Source: Streptomyces pseudovenezuelae
Lineage (GTDB): Bacteria; Actinomycetota; Actinomycetes; Streptomycetales; Streptomycetaceae
DNA: 64,000 bases
Assembly (NCBI RefSeq): GCF_001513955.1
Contig: NZ_KQ948147.1
Coordinates: 10,532-74,531, forward strand
Reading direction: 5' to 3'
Part shown: positions 11,156 to 20,109 of the stretch, piece after piece
How the letters are laid out: each line of letters begins with the position of its first letter
Position numbering within the stretch: position 1 is the first letter of the stretch
The notes under the pieces: model-generated
What the model was told of the DNA's origin: nothing
Database searches by the model: none
What the model saw: only the letters and a program-made list of their open reading frames with translations
Translations under genes and position numbers: made by a program

Positions 11156-11969
11156 GGGGCTACTGAAGCAGGGGCACGGGAGAGGGCCTCGGCGGATGCG
11201 GCGGTTTTCCGTTGCCCTGCCGGGGCCGCGGTCTTTCTTCGCCTGACGCGGCACGCTCCGGGTGACTTGGATCAGGGGTGCCGAGGGGCGGTCGGGAAGT
11301 CCGGCTGTGTTGGCGGCTCGGCCGGTCGGGCGGGCGCCGGGAGTGGGGGAGGGGGCGGGTCTGGTTGCTGTGCGGGGCGGTGCGGATGTCGGGGGGATCT
11401 CGCTGCGGCGCGACTTTGAGGTCCTGTCCGGTTGGGCCAGCGTGGGAGTTGCCCGGTCGCGCTGCATGGGAGGAGGAGGCCGGTTCAGTCGGGTTGGTGT
11501 GGCGGTTGTGCGTTCGGGCTGATTGGGCGGGTGGTCGTGCCCGGTGGGGCTGGTGTGGGCGTACCCGCTCGCACGAGCTGGCTGGGAGGGGGCGGGTTGG
11601 GTCCGGTTGGGCGGGTGTGGGAGCGGTCGTCCACTCGTACCGCCTGGGGTGGGAGGCGCTCGGGGCGGCTGCGCGGGCTGGTCGCTCGTGCCCTGGGGTG
11701 GGGGACGAGCGGTCTGGGGCGTTGTCACTCGTGCTGCCCAGGTGGGAGGGGCTGGGGTTGGTTGGCGGGTCGGGCTGCGTGGGACGAGCCGCTGGGGGGC
11801 AAGCTGCGCGGGCTGGCCGTTCGGGCCCTGGGCCGGGGACGAGCAGTCCGGCACGGCACGGCCCTGGAGGGGCCTGGCGGCGGCTCTGCCGGGGTGGGGG
11901 TGCCTGGTGAAGGGCTAAGTGGGCCGCCGGGTTGGCTGGTGAGGGGCTTTCGGGGCAGCGTTCGGTGTG
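11156..11969. repeat. GT-rich gene-free block with degenerate direct repeats
   Basis: Over 800 bases between the convergent 3' ends of the xylanase and repressor genes, with plus-strand G/T bias and many GGTGGG-like words. The clearest repeat is a 50-base unit starting GCTGCGCGGGCTGG at 11668-11717 and again at 11803-11851, about four-fifths identical by eye, both ending in GGGGACGAGC(G/A)GTC(T/C)GG. Shorter echoes (TCGTGCCC, CTCGTACC, GACGAGC) recur across 11530-11780. Open frames on either strand are low-complexity (Pro/Arg on the minus strand, Gly/Trp/Arg on the plus) and have no ribosome sites. It looks like amplified and decaying spacer. Confidence 0.55.
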
Positions 11970-13007
11970 TCAGGGCGTGGGTGGTGGTGCGGTGCTTGAG
12001 CGGATGACCAGGTCTGTTCCCAGCTCCACGCGTGGGGAGTCCGGGCGTTGGGCGCGGGCCAGTTCGAGGACGGTGCGGACGGCCAGTTTGCCCATGTCGG
12101 CGAGAGGTTGGCGGACGGTCGTCAGCGGGGGTGCCGACCAGCGGACTTCCGGAAGGTCGTCGAAACCCACCAGGCTCATGTCCTCCGGAACCCTCAGCCC
12201 GCGCCTCCTGAGCGCCTCGATCGCGCCGAGGGCCATCTGGTCGCTGGCCGCGAACACGGCGGTCGGCGGCTCGGGCAGGTCGAGGAGCTTCTCGCAGCCC
12301 GCGAAGCCGGACTCCGGGTGGAAGTCGCCGGGCACGACCAGCGCCTCGTCGAACACGAGCCCGGCGCCTTCGAGGGCGGCGCGGTAGCCGTCGAGACGGG
12401 CCCGCGAGCAGAGCAGCCGGGGCGGCCCGGCGATCAGGCCGATCCTGCGGTGACCGAGGGACAGCAGGTGCTCGGTGGCGGCCAGCCCCCCCGACCAGTT
12501 GGCGGCGCCGATGGTGGGGGCGTCCAGCGCGGGGGAGCCGGCCGGGTCGACGACCACCAACGGGACGCCCAGCACGCGCAGTTCGTCGTGGAGGACCATG
12601 TCCAGCGCCGAGGTGACCAGGATGACCCCGTCGGAGGCGCGGGCGCGCAGGTTGCGCATCCACTCGCGCGCGTCGCCGGAGCGGCCGTGGATCGCGGAGA
12701 CCACGGTGCCGACGCCCTCCGCGTGGGCGACCTCCTCGACGCCGCGGATGATCTCCACGGCCCAGGGGCTGTCGAGGTCGTTGAAGACCAGGTCGAGCAG
12801 GGCGGCGCGGGTGCCGGGGGCCGCGGGGCGCTTGCGGTAGCCGTACCGCTGGAGCAGTTCCTCGACCCGGGCGCGGGTGTGCGGGGAGACGTCCGACCGG
12901 CCGTTGACCACCCGGGACACCGTCGGTACCGAGACCCCGGCCTGCCGGGCGATCTCCGTGATGGTGACTCTGCCCCGGGGCTCGGCTCCGGCCTCGCGTG
13001 CTGTCAC
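11970..13007 (-). CDS. LacI-family transcriptional repressor (xylan operon)
   Basis: DNA-binding regulator of 345 residues. The N-terminal helix-turn-helix reads ITEIARQAGVSVPTVSRVVNG, followed by a hinge and a periplasmic-binding-like sensor domain (GRRIGLIAG-type core, SLVGFDDLPEVRWSAPPLTTV near the end). I chose the GTG start with GGAGGTGGG just upstream. A frame open 53 codons further lacks a ribosome site and runs through the candidate operator. A CGAAACTT half-site lies 40 bases before the start, suggesting autoregulation. The nearby palindromes before the transporter operon make it the likely xylobiose-responsive repressor (BxlR-like). The effector is inferred. Confidence 0.93.
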   Translation of the reverse strand: MTAREAGAEPRGRVTITEIARQAGVSVPTVSRVVNGRSDVSPHTRARVEELLQRYGYRKRPAAPGTRAALLDLVFNDLDSPWAVEIIRGVEEVAHAEGVGTVVSAIHGRSGDAREWMRNLRARASDGVILVTSALDMVLHDELRVLGVPLVVVDPAGSPALDAPTIGAANWSGGLAATEHLLSLGHRRIGLIAGPPRLLCSRARLDGYRAALEGAGLVFDEALVVPGDFHPESGFAGCEKLLDLPEPPTAVFAASDQMALGAIEALRRRGLRVPEDMSLVGFDDLPEVRWSAPPLTTVRQPLADMGKLAVRTVLELARAQRPDSPRVELGTDLVIRSSTAPPPTP

Positions 13008-13045
13008 TTGCCCACCTCCGCGTCGGAGCCCCGAAAGCGTCGGGC

Positions 13046-13060
13046 TCGAAACTTCCAGGA
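13046..13060. promoter_or_regulatory. Imperfect xylan-type operator before the LacI gene
   Basis: TCGAAACTTCCAGG keeps the left half CGAAACTT of the operon operator but loses dyad symmetry on the right. It stands 39-53 bases upstream of the repressor start, where an autoregulatory site would be expected. Confidence 0.4.
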
Positions 13061-13204
13061 GTCTTCCGGAAAAGTGGGCCCATACACAAGGCGTCACAGG
13101 GAGTGATCGCCGACGGACATGCGTCGGGGCCGGTGCGCAGACGTCCGCTGCGAGCCGGCCCCTCAAGGTCCCCGGGCGGTACGGCGGCCGCCGCCCGGTC
13201 GTGC

Positions 13205-13432
13205 TCAGGCGGCCGTGGCCGCCGCGAGCGGGCGGTGCGGGGCGATGACCCGACCGTCGGGCAGGAGCTCACCGGTGTCCTCGAAGAGCAGAACGCCGTT
13301 GCACAGCAGGCTCCAGCCCTGTTCCGGGTGGTGCGCCACGAGGCGGGCGGATTCCCGGTCGGCGGAGTCGGCGGTGGGACACGGTGGCTGGTGCTGGCAC
13401 ATTGGTGGGATCTTTCGCTGTGTTGTGGTCAT
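13205..13432 (-). CDS. DUF5999-family small protein
   Basis: Small Streptomyces protein of 75 residues, or 65 if it starts at the internal methionine before CQHQPPCP. The pattern CQHQPPCPTADSADRE, then HPEQGWSLLCNGV and FEDTGELLPDG, matches the conserved DUF5999 family. Its two N-terminal cysteines plus histidine could bind metal, but no function is known. The first ATG has GGGGGA five bases upstream; the internal ATG has only a weak site. Such genes are conserved and often associated with development; that is family context, not shown here. Confidence 0.85.
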   Translation of the reverse strand: MTTTQRKIPPMCQHQPPCPTADSADRESARLVAHHPEQGWSLLCNGVLLFEDTGELLPDGRVIAPHRPLAAATAA

Positions 13433-13776
13433 GACGTCCCCCGTTGCGATAACTCAGTCGGAACCCAGTGTTGCCCTACGGGCGTCAATCCGCAGGGATT
13501 TCGCATCACCACTTCTTCACAGGTTGGAGACGCATCACCCGGTCGGACGGTTCAGCCCAACTGCACTGTCCCTTCGGGTGGTTCGAGGGGGCCGGAAAGA
13601 GCTAGTCCACCCGGAACCCGTCCAGCAATCGGCTCGTCGGAGCAATTGTGTGCTCGTACGAGCAAATGCTTTCCGTGTGATCCCTGAGGATTGCGTACGA
13701 CCTTAATGGTGCCCGAAACGGAGTCGTACCCCGCTACCCGGAATGCGGGGCGGGGTACGAGGATGCCGGGCCGTCG
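13433..13776. other. Intergenic region before the DUF5999 gene with tandem palindromes
   Basis: No gene. The notable element is the perfect 14-bp palindrome TGCTCGTACGAGCA at 13651-13664, preceded 20 bp earlier by a close copy GGCTCGTCGGAGCAATTG at 13631. The two copies are about two helical turns apart and both continue into CAA(A/T)TG. They lie roughly 220 bases upstream of the DUF5999 start. The words GCATCACC and TCACCCGG also repeat nearby. I see no terminator. Confidence 0.55.
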
Positions 13777-14343
13777 TCAGGCGGGTGAGCCGAGCAGCGG
13801 GGCCGGAGTCACCCGATGGGTCAGTACCGGAAGCAGCTCGGCGGCGCGGTGCGGGCGGTGCGCGGCGATGCCCGGCGGGGCCGGTGCCAGCGGGACGAGG
13901 AGGTCGGTGGCGGCGAGGCGGCCCGCGCCGGCGTCCGCGGCGCAGTCGCCGTGCAGCCACAGCGCGAGCATGTACAGGCCCGGGATGGACAGCAGGCGCG
14001 GCTGGTAGGGCTGCTGCATCACCTCGGCCTGACGCACCGCGCGCTCGGTGGACGCGATGTAGGGACCCTCGAAGAAATGCGAGAACGCCCAGCCGTCCGG
14101 GGTCAGCATGGTCTCGGCCGCGGCCACCGAGCGCTCGCCGCTGCGGATCAGAAACCGCCATCCGGCCAGCCGCGTGGCGGTTCCGTCCAGGACGTGCACG
14201 GGTAGCGGGAGCTCGGGTGTGACGGGCCCCTGGGCGCGCAACAGGGAAGGGGTCCGGGCCTCGCGGACCGCGGTGGGCGACGCGAGTGCGGTGAGGACGG
14301 AGCGAAGTGCTGGTGCGGGAGCCGGGGGGACATGCAGCGGCAT
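13777..14343 (-). CDS. Conserved Streptomyces protein of unknown function
   Basis: Soluble protein of 188 residues with no recognised domain. The middle (GWRFLIRSGERSVAAAETML...) and the block IPGLYMLALWLHGD look ordered; the N-terminal 30 residues are proline/alanine-rich. There is no signal peptide or membrane helix. It reads like one of the many Streptomyces proteins of unknown role that adopt a mixed alpha/beta fold. It lies between the DUF5999 gene and a long spacer and is probably its own unit. Confidence 0.75.
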   Translation of the reverse strand: MPLHVPPAPAPALRSVLTALASPTAVREARTPSLLRAQGPVTPELPLPVHVLDGTATRLAGWRFLIRSGERSVAAAETMLTPDGWAFSHFFEGPYIASTERAVRQAEVMQQPYQPRLLSIPGLYMLALWLHGDCAADAGAGRLAATDLLVPLAPAPPGIAAHRPHRAAELLPVLTHRVTPAPLLGSPA

Positions 14344-14869
14344 GGTGGGTCGCCTCTCATTCGACAGGCACGGTGGCGCGAGGGCGGGGGCGGACGACGC
14401 TGTCAGCTCAGGGGGGCCAGAGAGGCGGGGGCCGGGGTCCGGTGACGCAAGTGCGGGTGAGGACTGCGATACGTCACCTGACGGCAGGATCCAGGACCGC
14501 GGGTGCCAACCCTCTGCCTTGTTCGCGGAGTTTATACGACATGTGTTCAGACGATGTTTCGTCTAGCCGTTTCCGCCGTTTCGGGCAAGGGGTCATTCGG
14601 TCGGCGATACGCGGGAATCATCCCGATATCGCGGCCACTTCGCGGCGGTGACCTCGGGGAATGCGCGGGGAGCGGTCGGCCCATTCTCGTCGGCGTTTTT
14701 CACGAGTTCTTCTGGGCACTCGAAACTGCTGACAGCTCCATGCCGAGTGAATGTGCCACCGGTCACATCCAACAGCGTAGCGGGCTCGGGGCCGCGGCGG
14801 GACGTTACCGATCGTTTCGGCTGGGCATCATCCCACCTGAGTCATGACGCTACGAGGAAGGACCCTTCG
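14344..14869. other. Long spacer upstream of the GCS2 ligase gene
   Basis: More than 500 bases before the ligase start, between divergent genes. Somewhat less G+C-rich in places (for example TTTATACGACATGTGTTCAG near 14530). A small hairpin CGGGA-ATCA-TCCCG lies near 14609-14622. Overlapping open frames have no ribosome site and random composition. I see no gene. Confidence 0.5.
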
Positions 14870-16387
14870 ATGGGGGAGAAGGTCGTGGCAGGCCAGTTCG
14901 ACCTGTCCGATCGCCAGCGCTACCGCGACAAGCTCCGCAGGTGCCTGACGGGGCTGGAGCGGCTTCTGGCGGAGCAGCGGTTCGATCGCCCCAAGAACCT
15001 GATGGGGTTGGAGATCGAATTGAATCTCGTGGGCGCCGACGGTATGCCGAAAATGTTGAATGGTGAGGTACTGGAACGGATCGCGAGCCGCGACTTCCAA
15101 ACAGAACTCGCCATGTTCAACCTGGAAGTCAACATAGCCCCACACCGGCTGGGCGGGCGGGTATTCGACCGGCTCGCGGAGGAACTCCGTACCTCGCTGG
15201 CATATGCCGACCGTAAAGCGGGCGAGCTCGACGCGGGAATCGTCATGATCGGCATTCTGCCGACCCTGGACCGGGACGACCTGGTCTCCTCCAACCTGTC
15301 CGACGTCGACCGCTACACCTTGCTCAACGACCAGATCGTGGCCGCCCGCGGCGAGGACTTCGTCCTCGACATCGACGGGGTGGAGCGCCTCACCTGCACC
15401 TCGAAGTCCATCGCCCCCGAGGCCGCCTGCACCTCCGTGCAACTGCACCTCCAGGTCACCCCGGGACGCTTCGCCGACGTGTGGAACGCCGCGCAGGCGG
15501 TGGCCGGCGTGCAGATCGCCGTCGGGGCCAACTCGCCCTTCCTGTTCGGCCGCGAGCTGTGGCGCGAGTCCCGGCCGCCGCTGTTCCAGCAGTCCACGGA
15601 CACCCGTCCGCCGGAGCTCCAGGCCCAGGGGGTGCGGCCGCGCACCTGGTTCGGGGAGCGGTGGATCTCCTCGGCGTACGACCTCTTCGAGGAGAACCTG
15701 CGCTACTACCCGGCCCTGCTGCCGATCTGCGACGACGAGGACCCGCTCGAGGTGCTCGACGGCGGCGGGGTGCCCTCGCTCGCCGAACTCGTCCTGCACA
15801 ACGGCACGGTGTATCGCTGGAACCGGCCCGTGTACGGCATAGCCGACGGTGTCCCGCACCTGCGTGTCGAGAACCGCGTGCTGCCCGCCGGCCCCACCAT
15901 CACCGACGTCATCGCCAACGCGGCCTTCTACTACGGCCTCGTCCGCGCCCTCGCCGAGGAGCCGCGCCCGGTGTGGACCCGGATGCCCTTCGAGGCGGCC
16001 GCGGCCAACTTCGACGCGGCCTGCCGGCACGGCATCGACGCGCGCCTGACCTGGCCCCGGCGCGGCCGGTACGGCGGCACCGTCGAGGTCGACGCGGTGA
16101 GCCTCGTACGGGACGAACTGCTGCCGCTGGCCGAGGCGGGCCTCGCGGCCTGGGGCATCGAGTCCGCCGACCGGGACCTGTATCTCGGGGTGATCGAGGA
16201 GCGGTGCCGGCGCCGGGCCAACGGGGCCTCCTGGCAGGCGGCGACGTTCCACCGGGCACAGGAGGCGGGACTGTCGCGGGACGCGGCGCTGGCGGCCACG
16301 ACGCGGCGGTACGGCGAGCTGATGCGCACGGGAGAGCCGGTGCACACCTGGCCGGTGGGGCTGCCGGAGCCGGCGCCGCTGGGGTGA
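14870..16387 (+). CDS. Glutamate-cysteine ligase family protein (GCS2)
   Basis: ATP-dependent carboxylate-amine ligase of 505 residues. The family core is visible: MGLEIELNLV near residue 45, with the acidic metal ligands, then FNLEVN, and CTSVQLHLQV near residue 185. Members join glutamate to cysteine or another amine. Streptomyces use mycothiol rather than glutathione and have a separate EgtA for ergothioneine, so the true substrate is open. The start is the ATG after AGGAAGGA; a frame running 74 codons upstream is unlikely. It converges on the VWA gene with only 21 bases between stops. Confidence 0.88.
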   Translation: MGEKVVAGQFDLSDRQRYRDKLRRCLTGLERLLAEQRFDRPKNLMGLEIELNLVGADGMPKMLNGEVLERIASRDFQTELAMFNLEVNIAPHRLGGRVFDRLAEELRTSLAYADRKAGELDAGIVMIGILPTLDRDDLVSSNLSDVDRYTLLNDQIVAARGEDFVLDIDGVERLTCTSKSIAPEAACTSVQLHLQVTPGRFADVWNAAQAVAGVQIAVGANSPFLFGRELWRESRPPLFQQSTDTRPPELQAQGVRPRTWFGERWISSAYDLFEENLRYYPALLPICDDEDPLEVLDGGGVPSLAELVLHNGTVYRWNRPVYGIADGVPHLRVENRVLPAGPTITDVIANAAFYYGLVRALAEEPRPVWTRMPFEAAAANFDAACRHGIDARLTWPRRGRYGGTVEVDAVSLVRDELLPLAEAGLAAWGIESADRDLYLGVIEERCRRRANGASWQAATFHRAQEAGLSRDAALAATTRRYGELMRTGEPVHTWPVGLPEPAPLG

Positions 16388-16408
16388 GGGACGCCGCCGG
16401 GCGAGGGG

Positions 16409-18184
16409 TCAGCCGCTGTTGCCCTGGGCGCCCGCGGCCACGATCGCCTTGAGGATCACCGTGTGGATCTGGGCCGGGTCGTTGACCTGCTGGCCGGAGC
16501 CGCCGGTGGCCTCGGCGAGCTGCTCGGCCTCCGCGCGGTCGGCGTCGGGTCCCACCGCGATCACGATCAGGGGGACCGGGCGGGTGGGGCTGGAGAGCTT
16601 CTCCAGCGCGGAGACCAGCGCCGCACGCGAGATGCTGCCGGGGTCCTGGTTGACGCCGTCGGTCAGCACCACCAGCGCGTTGAACTTCCCCTCGGCGTAG
16701 GAGGAGGTCGCCGCCTTGTACGCGGCGAGAGTGGTGTCGTACAGCCCCGTCGCGCCGCCCGGCACCGGCTCCAGGCCGCCGAACGCCGCCGACAGCCGCT
16801 CCCGTTGGGTGCCGCCCGCGGCCGTGCTGTCGCCCAGGCGGTCCGTCGGCACGAGGATCTTGTAGTCCTTGTCGCCGTCCAGCTCGGTGGAGAACTCCCA
16901 CAGACCGATCTCGTCCTCCTGGGTGAAGGTGGCGAGGGCCTGCAGGAGGGACGCCTTGGTGACGTCCATCCGGGAGCGGCCGGTGCCCGGCACGGCCTCC
17001 GACATGGAGGAGGAGGCGTCCACGACCGTGGTGATCCGCGCGCTCTGGACGGTGATGGTCCAGGTGCCGAGGGCCTCCTGGAGCGCGGTCGCGGAGGCGG
17101 GCTCACCGGCCGCCGCCGCGTACGGCTGCGGCGCCCGGCCCCCGGCCTTCGCGACCAGGGAGGCCGACACCTGGTCGTCGGAGGTCCTGAACCCCTGGTC
17201 CGTCAGCAGCTGTTCCTGCTCGGGCTTGCGCAGATACGTCATGAAGCGGATCGCCGCCCGGCTCTCGTCCGTGCTCAGCCGGGTCTCGTCGACGAGCGCG
17301 AACGGATAGTCCAGCCGCGGTGAACCGTCCTTGGGGTAGAAGAAGTCCAGATCGTCCCCGGACTCGGCCGAGGAGTTGTGCGCGAAGGCCGCCTGCTCGG
17401 ACACGACCAGTGCCTGGTTGCGCTTGGGATTGCCCTGCTCGGTGCCCGAGGAGTCCCGCGGCAGCGTCTCCACCAGCTGGCCGTCGTTGTCGGAGATGCG
17501 CTGCGAGAGCGACTTCATCATCGCCGCGGCCTGCGTCGCCCCGCCCTCGACCTGGCCCGCCGCGCTGCTGAGCTGGGTCAGGGCGAGCAGCCCGGACGCG
17601 CTGCGCGCGGGGTCGGCGGCGCCCAGCTTGAGGGAGTCGTCCCGCAGCGTGGCACCCGCCAGCTCCAGCCAGCCGTACGTCTTCTTCGGCCAGCCCAGCG
17701 ACTTCGCGGCGCTCGGCACCATCGCCATCCCGACCGGACTGGAGGCCACGTTGCCCACCCGGGCCACCTTCGTCGCGCCCGCGTCCGCGGAGATCTGCTC
17801 CAGCCACACGTCCGAGTCCGGCACCCACACCTGCACCCCGGGGTCCTTGCCGGCCCCGAGGGTGTCCCTGACCTTGTACGACTCGCGCGCGGTCACCGAG
17901 ATGTCGAGGCAGCGCCCGTCGGAGGTGAGGTTCTCGTCCCGGGCCCGCTCGGCCGCGGCGCGCAGCGCGGGGGCCACGTCGGGGGAGGCGGCGACCTCGA
18001 TCCGTACCGCCTCGTCCCGGCAGGAGGAGCCGAAGGAGAGCAGACCGCCCTGGACGGCGGCGGCCGTGCCGCCGGCGACGGTCAGGACGAGTACGGTCGC
18101 GACGGCCACGGTGCGGCGGCGCGTGCGTGGACGGGGGTCGCTGCCGCCCGCCCCATACTGATCGGGCAAGCTGTGACGTCCCAT
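16409..18184 (-). CDS. Membrane-anchored binding-protein / von Willebrand factor A hybrid
   Basis: Extracytoplasmic protein of 591 residues. A short basic tail is followed by one membrane helix at about residues 25-45 (TVAVATVLVLTVAGGTAAAV). Residues 60-370 resemble a periplasmic substrate-binding fold (VWVPDSDVWLEQI..., PVGMAMVPSAAKSLGW). A VWA domain fills the C-terminus, with the metal-site motif DASSSMS and VVLTDGVNQDP. VWA domains bind protein partners through a metal ion. The start is the ATG with GGGAGGG upstream. The joining of a solute-binding domain and VWA in one surface protein is typical of a Streptomyces family with no known role. Confidence 0.88.
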   Translation of the reverse strand: MGRHSLPDQYGAGGSDPRPRTRRRTVAVATVLVLTVAGGTAAAVQGGLLSFGSSCRDEAVRIEVAASPDVAPALRAAAERARDENLTSDGRCLDISVTARESYKVRDTLGAGKDPGVQVWVPDSDVWLEQISADAGATKVARVGNVASSPVGMAMVPSAAKSLGWPKKTYGWLELAGATLRDDSLKLGAADPARSASGLLALTQLSSAAGQVEGGATQAAAMMKSLSQRISDNDGQLVETLPRDSSGTEQGNPKRNQALVVSEQAAFAHNSSAESGDDLDFFYPKDGSPRLDYPFALVDETRLSTDESRAAIRFMTYLRKPEQEQLLTDQGFRTSDDQVSASLVAKAGGRAPQPYAAAAGEPASATALQEALGTWTITVQSARITTVVDASSSMSEAVPGTGRSRMDVTKASLLQALATFTQEDEIGLWEFSTELDGDKDYKILVPTDRLGDSTAAGGTQRERLSAAFGGLEPVPGGATGLYDTTLAAYKAATSSYAEGKFNALVVLTDGVNQDPGSISRAALVSALEKLSSPTRPVPLIVIAVGPDADRAEAEQLAEATGGSGQQVNDPAQIHTVILKAIVAAGAQGNSG

Positions 18185-18367
18185 GACGGTGGTGCCCTCC
18201 CCTGGTCCTCGTGCCGGCACAGCCTCGGCGGCAGGAAGGAGGGAGGTACGCCCCCGTACGGCGTCCGTCCCCCCGACGGCCTTGCGCACGATCTTCGTAA
18301 CTTCTTTCGAAGGACCCTAGCGGGGCGGGGATACGGATGAGGCTGGATTACTCAACTGGAGGCAGGT

Positions 18368-19168
18368 GTGCAGGCGGAGGAAGGGGCAGTGGCCGATTCT
18401 TTTCCGCAGAAGGCGCTCTCACGGAAGTTCTTCCGTGACGAGACGCTGCTCGTTCTGGGGCTTTCGCTCGGTGCGAGCGGTGTGTCCGCGCTGATCAGTT
18501 TTGTCGGATCGGTCACCAAACCAGGCGGTCTCAAGGACCAGGCGGCGACCCTCAACGCCTCGGCCGCGCCCGGCCGTCCCTGGCTGGATCTCGCCTGGCA
18601 GCTCTTCGGGATCGCGTCGGCCCTGGTGCCCGTGGCCCTGGTCGCGCACTTCCTGCTGCGCGAGGGGCAGAGCATGCGGACCATCGGCTTCGACCGCACC
18701 CGGCCCGCATTCGACCTCGTCCGCGGGGCCGGGATCGCGGCCGTGATCGGCAGCACCGGGATCGCCTTCTACCTGGCCGCACGCGGCCTGGGCTTCAACC
18801 TCACCGTGGTGCCCGAGGCGTTGCCCGACGTGTGGTGGAAGTACCCCGTGCTGATCCTCTCGGCGATGCAGAACGCGATCCTCGAAGAGGTGATCGTCGT
18901 CGGCTATCTGCTGCGCCGGCTGAACCAGTTGGGCTGGACCCCGGGCACCGCCCTGGTGGCCAGTTCCGTACTGCGCGGCAGCTACCACCTCTACCAGGGC
19001 ATCGGCGGCTTCCTCGGCAACATGGTCATGGGCGTGGTGTTCGTCTACCTGTACCGGCGGTGGGGCCGGGTGGGCCCCCTGGTGGTGGCGCATTCCCTGC
19101 TCGACATCGGGGCGTTCGTGGGTTACGCGCTGCTCGCGGGCAAGGTGGGCTGGCTGCCCACCGCGTGA
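18368..19168 (+). CDS. CPBP-family intramembrane metalloprotease
   Basis: Polytopic membrane protein of 266 residues (about seven helices) in the CAAX/CPBP (Abi) family. The catalytic motifs are seen: the glutamate pair E173-E174 in ILEEVIVVGYLLRR, then RGSYHLYQG with a histidine, then AHSLLD with another histidine. Members cleave within membranes; in bacteria they are tied to bacteriocin immunity or envelope processing, but the target is unknown. Start is the GTG five bases after GGAGG; an alternative GTG lies 7 codons on. Its stop abuts the stop of the PhzF gene with no spacer. Confidence 0.9.
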   Translation: MQAEEGAVADSFPQKALSRKFFRDETLLVLGLSLGASGVSALISFVGSVTKPGGLKDQAATLNASAAPGRPWLDLAWQLFGIASALVPVALVAHFLLREGQSMRTIGFDRTRPAFDLVRGAGIAAVIGSTGIAFYLAARGLGFNLTVVPEALPDVWWKYPVLILSAMQNAILEEVIVVGYLLRRLNQLGWTPGTALVASSVLRGSYHLYQGIGGFLGNMVMGVVFVYLYRRWGRVGPLVVAHSLLDIGAFVGYALLAGKVGWLPTA

Positions 19169-19981
19169 TCAGGCGAGCAGCTCGCCCTCGATGACCGTGA
19201 CCGCGCGGCCCGTCAACAGGGTCCGCTCACCGCACAGTTGCGTGCGCACCCGGCCGGAGCGGGGCGAGGCCTGCAGCCCGGTGAGATCCGTACGGCCGAG
19301 CCGCTGCGCCCAGTGCGGCGCCAGCGCGGTGTGGGCGCTGCCGGTGACCGGGTCCTCGTCGATGCCGACGTTCGGGAAGAAGCAGCGGGAGACGAAGTCG
19401 TAGCCCAGGTCCGGGTTCTCGGCGCGGGCGGTGGCGATGATCCCGCGCTCGGAGTAGGCGGCCAGGGCCTTGAGGTCGGGGCGCAGGGCGTGGACGGTCT
19501 TCTCGTCGGCCACTTCGAGCAGCAGGTCACCGATGTTCGCCCCGGTGTCGAAGGCGGTCAGCGGCTCGGCGCCCAGCGCCTCGGCGACCCCCTCCGGAAG
19601 GGCGACCGGCGTCAGCGGAGCGGTGGGGAAGTCCAGGGTGATCGAGCCGTCCTCGCCGGGCGTGGCGACGAGGACCCCGCTGCGGGTCGCGAACCGCACC
19701 GGGCCCCGGTGGGCGCCCGTGCTGTGCAGGACGTGGGCTGTGGCGAGCGTGGCGTGTCCGCACATGTTCACTTCGGTGGCGGGCGTGAACCACCGCAGCG
19801 CCCAGTCGGCCTCGCCGCCCGCGGGGAGCCGGTGGGCGAAGGCCGTCTCGGCGTGGTTGACCTCCAGGGCGATGTTCTGGAGCCGGTCGTCGTCCGGGAA
19901 GGCGTCGTCCCGGAGCAGGACCCCGGCCGGGTTGCCGGCGAACGGGCGGTCGGTGAAGGCGTCGACGATTCGGATACGCAT
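19169..19981 (-). CDS. PhzF-family isomerase/epimerase
   Basis: Cofactor-free isomerase fold of two alpha/beta halves, 270 residues. The N-terminus RIVDAFTDRPFAGNPAGV and the catalytic glutamate E45 in NHAETAF match PhzF. The second-half block GIDEDPVTGSAHTALAPHW is also typical. PhzF isomerises a phenazine precursor; most relatives are of unknown function, and no phenazine genes are near. The start lacks a clear ribosome site. Confidence 0.92.
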   Translation of the reverse strand: MRIRIVDAFTDRPFAGNPAGVLLRDDAFPDDDRLQNIALEVNHAETAFAHRLPAGGEADWALRWFTPATEVNMCGHATLATAHVLHSTGAHRGPVRFATRSGVLVATPGEDGSITLDFPTAPLTPVALPEGVAEALGAEPLTAFDTGANIGDLLLEVADEKTVHALRPDLKALAAYSERGIIATARAENPDLGYDFVSRCFFPNVGIDEDPVTGSAHTALAPHWAQRLGRTDLTGLQASPRSGRVRTQLCGERTLLTGRAVTVIEGELLA

Positions 19982-20109
19982 GCGCTGACGGTACGGCGTG
20001 GCTTCGTGGCCGGGACAAGGCCAATCCGCGGTCGCTGGACCGATTTCCCGCCTCCGGAAGTGATCTGGGTCACAGGCTGTCGCGGCGTCCGCCCACCCGG
20101 TGTCTCGAG

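Noticed and set aside
10226..11854. Proline-rich minus-strand frame over the xylanase and the GT block
   Set aside because: Low-complexity Pro/Arg/Thr sequence from the GT-rich block, then antisense to GH10; no start signal.
14648..14869. Upstream extension of the GCS2 gene
   Set aside because: Seventy-four extra codons before the AGGAAGGA-supported ATG have no family match.
20063..20090. Possible ECF41-type promoter GTCACA ... CGTC before the sigma remnant
   Set aside because: The spacer between the two boxes is too short compared with the known 16 or so bases.
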